This document shows positions 1 through 7,036 of a stretch of DNA of 7,036 bases, piece by piece (the stretch's first letter is position 1; each line of letters starts with the position of its first letter). Origin of the DNA: an uncultured Anaerovibrio sp. GTDB lineage: Bacteria > Bacillota > Negativicutes > Selenomonadales > Selenomonadaceae. Location of the stretch: the NCBI GenBank assembly GCA_902785445.1, contig CACZYN010000110.1:1-7036 (forward strand), read 5' to 3'. Below the pieces are notes generated by a model. The model did not search any database. It was not told where the DNA came from and saw only the letters and a list, made by a program, of their open reading frames with translations. The translations under genes and the position numbers were made by a program.

Positions 1-1
1 A

Positions 2-3000
2 AATCCAGTAGCTTCTTTGACTGCTACCGGCAGTATAAACATTAACGCCCAGGCTCACATGGACTATAATCCGGCAGCTGAGGGATTGTATAACGTAAAG
101 GAAGCCTGGAAACAGGTGAAAAAATCCTACGAGGCAATAACTAATCTTCCGCAGGATATAAAGGATGCCTATGAAGCTGCTTTGGAAAATTGGGATGAAA
201 ATGTTAAAGCCATCGATTGGAGCGACCCTACTAAAATTCCTTCTACACTATCCAATTGGGAAAAGCTTAAGGAAGCCATTGATAAGGTTAAGGAAGATGG
301 CGAATTGGGCCTGGATATTAAGGCGCGCCTCATTAGCACAGCCGAAAATGCCCTTAATCTTACCCATCCTTCCACTTATACCCATTACCATGTTCGCACT
401 GAGTCCAAGAACCAGTCTGAAGATGGCTCCGGCAATTTTACTGCCACTGGCTCTGTGCAAGTAAACGAATTACAGAACAATGCCGCCGTTTTAATTGGTG
501 AAGAAACAACCATTAAAGCTGATGGCAATACCGGTATAAAAGCGGAATCTGGTACCTATACAGTTACCCTTACCGGTAAGGGGGGCGAATATGGTACTCT
601 GGATCAGTCTGGCAAAGTGGGCATGGGAGCTAGTGTAGCCCATCAGGAGATGAGTGGAACCGGCTTGGTTATGGTGGGCAAAAAGGCCATAATTGAAGGC
701 AATGCAATAGATATGGTGAATATTGTAAAGGGCACAGGCAACAGCATTGTGTCTATTGATGATGAGGCAACGCTGACTGCCACCGGCAAACCGGATGAAA
801 CGGATGAAGGCAGTAATAATGGTACCATAAACCTCCATACGGAAAATAATACCACCATCAATGCCATTACCGGTGGTCTCACTTTGGGTGGACAGGATGC
901 TGTAGGTGCTGTGGGTATTGGTGTCAACTATGTGGACTATAATACCAATAATATTGTACAGGTGGCAGATAATGGCGAAGGTATAAAGAAAGCTTCAGAT
1001 AAAGCTGATGACACGGAAGAAAATAAGGCGGAAAACCGCACCACCAACCGTTCAGTATTGGCCCGTGAACTGGCCGAAAAGTTGGGCTCCGTGGATGATG
1101 ATTTCTTTGGTGCGGCCACAGATTTCGAAGCTCCTATTGATGCAGAGGATGAAATCCTTTGGCAGGCCGCTAAATTGGATGTAACTGCTACAACTACCGG
1201 TACTATAAACAGTATTGGAGCTGAAATAGCTGGAACCGCAGGCTCTGACAGGACTCTCTTTGATAAGGGAAGCGACCTTATTCAAAAACTCGCCAACAAG
1301 CGTGATAAATTTGATAACTGGCTTAAAGGCAGCAAGCTTACAGATACTGTCAGTGGCTCCAATGAAAGCAATAAAGAGGCTGACGATAAGAACCTTGGCG
1401 GTAAAGGAGGCTTCAGACTGTCTGCAGCGGGAAGCGCCGCTATAAATAAGGGAATCAGCGATACTGCGGCAACTGTAGATGGAATTAATATTGAGAAAAA
1501 TGAAGCTGCTAATTCTTCTTTGACTGAAGTGGCCGTTAGTGCTACTGATAACACCTTCCTTGGCTCCTTTGCCGGGGGAGCGGCTTATAATGCCCTGAAG
1601 AAAAACGAAAGTCCTTCTGTGGCCATTGGCGGGGCTGTGGGCTATGTGAATGCTGCCAGAACCGTGGATTCACTCATAATGAACACTCAGATTGAAGGAG
1701 CCGGCAGTGTTTCCAATACGGCGGACAAATCTGGTACAGAGGTGGCCAGTGGTCTGGCCCTGGGTGTTAATTCCAGCAGCGGCAGTAATCTCACAGCCAG
1801 TGGTTCTGTATCTTACAACAACGTTAATAATAATGTCAGGGCCATGATGCTTGGTACTGACGTAAACAAAAACTTCGAGGGTACAACAAAGACTAATATT
1901 ACAAACACTGCCACAGCCAGTAACTGGCAGATTGCAGGAGCTCTGGCGGCCAACTGGACGGGCAGTGACGGTACTTCTGCCAATCTTGGAGGCTCTGTAT
2001 CCATCAGCGATCTGTCCAATAATCTGGTCAGCATGATAAGTGGCGGAGAATACAAAAAAATCGATACCTTCTATATGGAAGCTGCCAAGTCCATAAATCA
2101 TCTTAACGTGGCAGTGGCCGGCAGCAAGGGAGGCGGCAAGTCAGCCATCGGTCTTGACGGGGCTGTGGCCTACAATGAAATAAATAATAATGTTCAGGCA
2201 GCTGTCCGCAATGGTGCCAAAATAGATGCCACTGGGGATATGACTTTTATTGCCCATGATAAGGAGATTGAAAAGCCTAAAACCGATGCCAAAAAGGAAG
2301 AACTAAAGGATAAGGGTATCGATGTAAATAATGTTACTGACAAGTACGTTGCAACTGCAGCAAAGAAAACCATCAATAATGAAGCTGTTGTGGATGAAAA
2401 CAACAACAAGGAAATAAAAGAAAATACCGATAACAATGCCAATACTACAATTCCTGGCAGCAGTCTGGTGCTTAACGTGGCTGCGGGTATCAATGCTAAT
2501 GGCAATGGTGCCGGCGTAGGTGTAGGTATTGACGATATCAAGAATAATCTGTCAGTGGATATTACTGGAGCAACTTTAAAGGGAGCTTCTATTTATACCA
2601 CCACCACCAATCAGACAAAGCTTGTGGGGGTAGCGGCAGGTGCCTCCGTTGGTTCCAACATTTTTGGCGGTGCAGGAGCCATAAGCTGGAACAATGTTTC
2701 CAATAACAATAAGGTGAACATTACGGATAGCAGCTTGTCAGCAAATGCTGTCAGTGCTTTGGCGGATAATAAATCCAGCATTGTTAGTGTGGCCGGTCAG
2801 TTTAACTTGTCCACCAATGTTGGTGTTGGTATGACCTTTGCCAACAATGATATGAATAATACCACCGGTGTCTACTTAAAGGGTGGGGAAATTAAATTTG
2901 GGGCCAACGACTCTGATGGTACCCTTGATTTGAATGCAAAGAATAATACATATGTCCTTGCAATAGGTGCCGGGGTTGGTGCCTCGAAGTTTAACTTAAA

Positions 3001-6000
3001 TGGTGCAGTTGCAGTAAACGAAGGAAGCAACAGCAGTGAGGCGATTATCAGCAAAGGACAGAAGGGTACTGAAATTGTCAATGTAAAAGGATTGAAGGTT
3101 AATGCTGAAAATACAACCTCCAAGACTACAATTGCAGGTGGACTTAGCATCTCTGTAGGTGGTGTAGCCGGTATTGGCGGTGGTGTGGCCTATGCTAATA
3201 TCGGTAAAAAGAACCAGCGGGAAACTACTCAGGCCTTGATTAAGGACGCCGTTATTAATGCTCCAAAGGATAATACTGCCCAAATGGATGTATTAGCCAA
3301 CGATAAATCCAGAGCCACCACTGTAGGTGTTGGTGTTGGTATTGAGGGCAGTGTAAATCTTCAGGGTGGTGTAGCCCGTACCAATGTATACAAAGATGTA
3401 AATGCCGGTATGGAAAACACTTCCGTTAATGAAAAGAAGACTGCTAATCAGGAAGTTAATTCCAGTGCAATTTTGAATATTAAGGCTACCTCTGATATCA
3501 ACAATAAGACTGCTGGGGCAGCTTTGGCTACTGCATTTTCAGGAGTTTTGGCCGGTGGTGTAGGTCTTTCCTTTAACGATGTGGACCAGAACACTAAGGC
3601 ATTTTATAACTATCTGAACACTCCTGCGGCACAAGCCAGCAATTTGTATAATCTGGATATTAATTCTACCTCCAATACCAAGCTGTTAGGTATTGGCATT
3701 GGTTTGGCCGGGGCAAATACCTTTGCTATTGGTGGTTCATACAGCTATAACAATATCCGTGGCAATACTACTGCGGAAATGAATAAGACAAATATAATCA
3801 GTAGCAATAATATTGGCGTTGTAGCCCAAAGTGACGATGCTATTTCCTCCATTGCAGGTGTAATTGCAGGAGGTATCGGCGGCGCTGGGGTTGGTGTTTC
3901 TGTGGCCAATAATCAGATCACCGGTGATACTCTGGCAGCTGTCAAGGACAGTAAATTAGTCACCTGGACCAGTGATTCCGAAACTCCTGCTGAATTCGAG
4001 AAATATAAAATTTCTGTAAATAACGGCATGAAGTCTGCTGATAAGAATAACTCTGATGGTATTATCAGCGGTTCCGTAAGCCGTTCCACCTTTGATCCTA
4101 GTCTCCTTAAGTCTGCCCGCACAAATTCCAAGCTTAGTGGTTTGGTAGTGGACAGCAGCTCTACCCATGCCATAGCTGCTGATGTACTTACCGGTGCCGG
4201 GGGAGCCATAGGTGGTGTAGCTGGCACATTTAACGAAAATTATATTTCCGGCAATACCAAGACCAGCTTAAATGATACCTCTGTAAATGAAGGCGCTGAT
4301 ATCGATCAATATAAAAATGTATCTGTAAAAGCATCGGATTACAATAATATTGGTTCCTTTGAGATGGGGGCTGCCGGTGGCGGTAATGTAGGCTTTGGTG
4401 GTAACCAGAATAGCAATATTTTGGGCCGCAGTGTGCTTGCAGAAAGCGATTCCAAAAAAACCACCAATGTAAGGGCCTATAATTTTGATTTACAGGCCCT
4501 TTCAAAGCAGGGGATTTCCAATTTGGCTGTAGCCGGCGGTTTGGCTGTAGTGGGTGCCGCCCTTAATGCAAACCTGATTCATGATGACCTTGATATGCGT
4601 GTTTCGGCTAAGGTTAATAATCTTAATTTGGCTTATGAAAAAAATGCTAATGTCTGGGCTGAAAATGAAAGCCGTATCTATATGGATACATACGGAGTCT
4701 CTTTATCTGGTATTGGAGCCTCTGCTGGCTTTGGCATAAATCTTTTGGAACAGAAAACTGTTGTTGCGGCCAGTGTTTCCAACAGTACCTTATCCGATAC
4801 TGATGGTTCACAACTGGATGATGCTGTGGCAGAGGTTAAAGCCCGTAACAATACTATCCAGAATGCTGCTTTGCTTTCCGGTGGCGTTGCGGGATTGGGT
4901 GCCAGCTTAAATGGAACAGTCAATTACAACAAACATACCGCTGACGTGTCCGTATCTGTTGATAAAGCGAAAATTGAATCGGGAGAAATAAAGGTTAGTT
5001 CCTATGACACCATAAAAGCTGATTATTCCAATGATGCCGCCCAGGTCGGTCTTTTGGGTGGTGCAGGGGTTAACAGTGCGATTACAACAATTGCAGATAA
5101 ATCCAATATCAATATCAGTAATAAAAGTGAACTTTCTGCCAGGAAGGGCGTTAGTGTAGATGTGGGTATTGACCGTGATATTGATACCAGCATGCTTAAC
5201 CTTTCCCTTGGTGGTGTGGCAGCCGGTGTTAACCATATAAACACCTCCATTAATACAAGTATAACGACGGATAAGGAATTACAGGACAAAATCAGCACCG
5301 CCAATGCCCAGGACAAGAATAATACCGGCAGCTTCGTGGGAATGAGCGCCAGCGAGCGTCAAAAATCAAGAGAACGTACTGCCTTTAAGATTGATACCAA
5401 TTTGAAGGGGACTGCATCAGGAGCTAATCTTTCTGTTACTGGCTCCAGTATTAATGCTGCTGGTGGCATGTTGCACATTGACGCTACGGAGAAAAACAGG
5501 CTCAATCTGGATGCCAAGGGGGCCAGTGTGGGCCTTGGAGCCTTTGTGGTTACCCATGCTACTGCCAATGTGAAAAATACTGCCAATGTTAATTTTGACA
5601 GTGCCACTTTGTATGGCCAAAATGTAGAGATTTTAGCCAATACCGTGGATAAACAGCGGGACAACAATGATAAGAAGCCTGGTATTTATACTCAGGGTGC
5701 TGTAGGAACTTTGGGGACTAAAATAGCTGCCAACGCTATTAACAGTACAGTGGAAACCAGTGGTACTACCGGGATTAATGTTAAGAATACCCATATTACT
5801 ACTGAAAGTGATATGAAGATTAATGCCAATAACGCCATTACCGCCAATACTAATGTATATGGTGTGGCAGCTGGCACAGCTTCGGTAAATGCAATTAATA
5901 CTGGTATTACCAATACCAGCGCCGTGGCCGTTAATATTGAAAATACTGATGCAAGCAAAACCTATAGCATCAATACCACGAAGTCAGATGGCAAAATCAA

Positions 6001-7036
6001 TATTAATGCCATAAAGACTGGTAATTTTACTGCCAACAGCACAGGAATTGCTGCGGGGCTTGCTTCTGCGGGCTGGAACAGCACCTATGTAAAGGATAGC
6101 AGTACTTCTCAGATAAACATAAAGGGGAAAAATTATTTATTCGAGGCAGATGCCCTGTCCTTCCAGACAGCCAATGCTCCGAAGCTGAAAACAGATATTG
6201 ATAATCATGCCGCTGCTGTAGTAACCGGAATGGCTTCCAAGGCTACAGTAGAGGCTAATAGTAGTGCCCTGATTAATGTGGCAGACGACAACTTCTTTAG
6301 TGCCGGGTCTGTATTCTTTGGGGCTCAGGTGGGTAAAAAGGACGAAATTACGGCTACCTCCAAGCTGCGCAGCGTAGCTGTGGCTGGTATGGCTGTGCCT
6401 GGGTACAGTGGTGATGAGTCCAATATTACTACTAAAACTAATGCAGCCATCAATATTGGCAAGGAAGATTATTCCTATACAATTAATAATAATACCAATA
6501 ACAATAATGAGAATAATTCGGAAAATGAAGATAATACCAGATATGCCACTTTGACCATTGATGCCACCAATATGACCTCACGTCAAAATGATATCAGCAA
6601 TGTTACTGTAAGCGGACTTAAGTTTGCTGCTGGTGGAATAAAAGGCACCACCAGGGCTGAGGATCTGGTAAGTACAACTGCAGGTGGCGGTGATGTCAAT
6701 AAGCTGGTAATGGGAGCAACGGGCAATTCCTATACGGATTCCTATGTACGTGGCTCCGGCGGCGGTTTGATGGACTATGGTACTAATGCCAAGGCTATCA
6801 CTTATTTTGATAATTCAGCCACTGCAAATATTTATGGTAAATGGTTTGCTCAGGATAATGTCTACGTTAATGCCAAGCAGTTCGATTCCATGGATACCCA
6901 GACCTTCTCTGCCAGTGGCGGAGTGCTTCAGGGCAGCGGCGTATATACTTCACTGAATATTGGCGACAAGGGGCGCATCACCTCAGCTAACATAGCCAAT
7001 GGGGCAGACATTTCCGCCAACAAGGTATATGTTGGG
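2..7036 (+). CDS. Internal part of a giant repetitive surface adhesin (LktA / filamentous-haemagglutinin-like), open at both ends
   Basis: One reading frame runs through the entire window without a stop; I read every codon, 2,345 in all. Base 1 is the last base of an earlier codon. The predicted product is rich in Asn, Ala, Gly, Thr, Ser and Val, has no Cys, and few Trp and Pro. Its core is a degenerate unit: a Gly/Ala/Val strand, an Asn-rich turn (for example NNVNNNV at 606-612 and NEINNNV at 725-731), a second strand ending in a pattern like A-x-I, a polar loop of variable length, then a strand like L-x-V-x-A. Such arrays are known in exported beta-solenoid adhesins, including the Fusobacterium leukotoxin LktA family and its many Negativicutes relatives. 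The likely place of action is the cell surface, in binding to host cells, other bacteria or substrates; this is inference, and toxin activity should not be assumed. The signal peptide, any TPS-type secretion domain and the C-terminal anchor are outside the window, so two-partner secretion, autotransporter and other routes cannot be told apart. That this is a real CDS is near certain; the family name is moderately sure. Confidence 0.93.
86..361 (+). other. Charged, probably alpha-helical segment near the N-terminal side of the fragment
   Basis: Residues about 29-120 differ sharply from the rest. They are rich in Lys, Glu, Asp, Trp, Leu and Ala with few Gly, and carry helix-like spacing, for example VKEAWKQVKKSYEAI at 32-46, KDAYEAALENWDENVKAI near 53-70, and NWEKLKEAIDKVKEDGELG near 85-103. 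Trp residues recur before charged stretches (36, 63, 72, 86), which suggests a small helical bundle or hairpin with a Trp-containing core. The flanks are solenoid-like: ATGSININAQA before it (8-18) and TATGSVQVNEL after it (147-157). The block therefore looks like a helical insertion between beta-rich parts, perhaps a spacer or a binding module. I do not recognise it as a named domain. Confidence refers to its being a distinct helical block. Confidence 0.6.
962..1174 (+). other. Charged insertion 1 in the repeat array
   Basis: Residues 321-391 follow directly after the second strand of the unit anchored at 312 (strand NNIVQV). The block is dense in Asp, Glu and Lys (for example KADDTEENKAENR near 334-346) and includes a helix-like part (SVLARELAEKLGSVDDDFF) and an acidic stretch before LDVTATTTGTINS resumes the solenoid pattern at 392. 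It replaces the usual short loop. It is probably a surface-exposed loop or small domain projecting from the rod; no known domain is recognised. Confidence 0.5.
1247..1405 (+). other. Charged insertion 2 in the repeat array
   Basis: Residues 416-468 form a Lys/Asp-rich, helix-like block (SDLIQKLANKRDKFDNWLK near 424-442) followed by a polar Ser/Asn/Glu/Asp linker. The solenoid resumes with GGFRLSAAGSAAINKG at 469. Together with insertion 1 it accounts for the largest gap between anchors in the array (312 to 482). The single Trp and the alternating charged and hydrophobic residues resemble the helical block near the N-terminal side, but I see no clear sequence identity between them. Confidence 0.5.
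2258..2455 (+). other. Charged insertion 3 in the repeat array
   Basis: Residues 753-818 sit after the strand DMTFIAH of the unit anchored at 725. They begin with a Lys/Glu run (KEIEKPKTDAKKEELKDKG, 754-772) and end in an Asn/Glu-rich low-complexity stretch just before SSLVLNVAAG (820-829) restarts the repeat. The first half could be helical and the second half is probably disordered. The anchor-to-anchor distance here is 119 residues and falls to 53 when the insertion is removed. Confidence 0.5.
3962..4141 (+). other. Insertion 4 in the repeat array
   Basis: Residues 1321-1380 follow the second strand of the unit anchored at 1303 (TLAAVKDSKLV). The block is more mixed than the other insertions: TWTSDSETPAEFEKYKISV, then NNGMKSADKNNSDG, then SRSTFDPSLLKSARTNSKL. 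It contains two of the few prolines in the protein. The repeat resumes at LVVDSSSTHAIAADV (1381). The anchor gap of 108 residues falls to 48 without it. The function is unknown; a projecting loop or mini-domain is the simplest reading. Confidence 0.45.
5270..5389 (+). other. Charged insertion 5 in the repeat array
   Basis: Residues 1757-1796 start right after the short strand pair NTSINTSITT (1747-1756) and run through DKELQDKISTANAQDKNN and the basic stretch ASERQKSRERTAFK (1783-1796), before KGTASGANLSVTG picks up the solenoid pattern. It is the most basic of the five insertions. The cluster of Arg and Lys stands out in a protein with few Arg, so it may be an exposed and perhaps protease-sensitive loop. 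Confidence 0.45.
6485..6538 (+). repeat. Asn/Glu-rich low-complexity linker
   Basis: Residues 2162-2179 are almost entirely Asn, with Glu, Asp, Thr and one Ser, encoded by runs of AAT with some AAC and GAA. The tract sits between a solenoid-like strand (AAINIGKEDYSYTI) and a fresh strand (RYATLTIDATNM). It probably acts as a flexible spacer. AAT-rich tracts are also prone to length change by replication slippage, and units of three bases would keep the frame. Confidence 0.75.
6542..7036 (+). repeat. C-terminal part with a second, Gly-Gly-centred repeat type
   Basis: Residues 2181-2345 change character. Units now centre on a Gly-Gly pair followed by a hydrophobic residue: FAAGGIKG near 2208-2215, GSGGGLMDYG at 2251-2260 and SASGGVLQGSG at 2303-2313, about 42 and 53 residues apart. 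Each of the last two is followed by a strand pattern ending in V-x-V or Y-V-x-V (DNVYVNAKQ at 2285; NKVYVG at 2340). Aromatic residues are more frequent here (for example TYFDN, KWFAQ). Gly-Gly units of this type are familiar from large LktA-like and haemagglutinin-like proteins. The array clearly continues past the end of the window, so more repeats and the C-terminal secretion or anchoring part lie downstream. Confidence 0.6.

Larger units (their letters stand above)
443..6331 (+). repeat. Array of about 30 degenerate ~58-residue beta-solenoid units in the protein
   Basis: Taking as anchor the residue (usually Asn) that ends the Gly-rich strand, I find anchors at residues 155, 214, 312, 482, 550, 606, 669, 725, 844, 897, 948, 1006, 1065, 1127, 1192, 1250, 1303, 1411, 1468, 1524, 1581, 1641, 1695, 1747, 1851, 1911, 1966, 2026 and 2086, with a weaker one near 2136. 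Ordinary spacings fall between 51 and 68 residues. Good examples of the unit start are GSVSYNNVNNN (601), GAVAYNEINNN (720), GAISWNNVSNNN (892), GVGLSFNDVDQNT (1186), GGSYSYNNIRGNT (1244), GVGVSVANNQITGDT (1296) and GVAGTFNENYISGNT (1405). The repeat is visible in protein but mostly eroded in DNA, so it is old and diverged rather than recently amplified. Later anchors (from about 1695) are weaker. Positions were set by eye and may be off by a few residues. Confidence 0.75.

Noticed and set aside
165..464. A 99-codon + strand frame starting at ATG 165
   Set aside because: It is out of frame with the continuous coding frame and overlaps the charged helical block. Its Lys/Leu/Pro-rich product looks like a frame-shifted shadow.
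2120..2143. Exact match to the P-loop (Walker A) pattern, GSKGGGKS at residues 707-714
   Set aside because: It lies in a Gly-rich strand of the repeat array, with no Walker B motif or nucleotide-binding fold around it. Gly/Lys/Ser-rich repeats produce this pattern by chance.
1826..2193. Short identical DNA (AATAATAATGT) at 1826-1836 and 2183-2193, suggesting direct repeats or a CRISPR-like array
   Set aside because: The copies encode the Asn-rich turn of two protein repeat units and lie a whole number of codons apart (119). Matching does not extend far enough to be a DNA-level repeat, and there is no regular spacer structure.
4681..4683. In-frame ATG codons, such as this one, as possible internal gene starts
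   Set aside because: The frame is open and keeps the repeat pattern upstream of every internal ATG. I saw no convincing ribosome binding site combined with a change in coding character.
491..5958. Many open frames of 60-143 codons on the - strand, the longest at 1670-2101
   Set aside because: All lie antisense to the continuous + strand frame, which uses few TTA, CTA and TCA codons, so the opposite strand has few stops. Their translations look like Ser/Leu/Pro- or Ile/Thr/Gly-rich shadows with no recognisable domain.
2..7036. A contact-dependent inhibition toxin (CdiA type)
   Set aside because: Long repeat proteins include CdiA, but I see no VENN motif, no C-terminal toxin domain and no following immunity gene. 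The C terminus is outside the window, so this is unsupported rather than excluded.

Overview
The whole window lies inside one very large protein-coding gene. Reading the + strand from base 2, all 2,345 codons to base 7036 are sense codons. There is no stop, no recognisable start region and no intergenic gap, so both gene ends lie outside the window. The product is Asn/Ala/Gly/Thr/Ser/Val-rich, has no cysteine in my translation, and is built from about 30 degenerate units spaced roughly 51-68 residues apart. This is the look of an exported beta-solenoid surface protein: a giant filamentous adhesin or haemagglutinin, most like what is annotated as 'leukotoxin LktA family filamentous adhesin' in anaerobic diderms. 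The family call rests on composition and repeat style read by eye, not on a search.

Organism: three 60-base lines counted by hand gave 47-48% G+C, and the Asn-rich tail looks lower. This argues against Fusobacterium, which is very AT-rich, although its LktA is the namesake. Giant proteins of this kind are common in Negativicutes (Selenomonas, Anaerovibrio, Phascolarctobacterium and relatives), and that is my best guess, at low confidence.

Layout, with residues numbered from the first full codon: 1-28, end of an upstream solenoid-like part; 29-120, a charged, probably helical segment; about 148-2110, the main repeat array; 2162-2179, an Asn/Glu-rich low-complexity linker; 2181-2345, a second repeat type built around Gly-Gly. 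Five charged, Lys/Glu/Asp-rich insertions (321-391, 416-468, 753-818, 1321-1380, 1757-1796) interrupt the main array. Four of the five unusually large gaps between repeat anchors contain them, and subtracting their lengths brings those gaps to or near normal unit size. The picture is a regular rod decorated with variable polar loops.

There is only one gene here, so no operon or pathway can be read. The signal peptide, secretion domain and C-terminal anchor or barrel, which would settle the secretion route, are all outside the window. I see no RNA gene, mobile element, CRISPR array, promoter or terminator, and no second gene that I believe on either strand.
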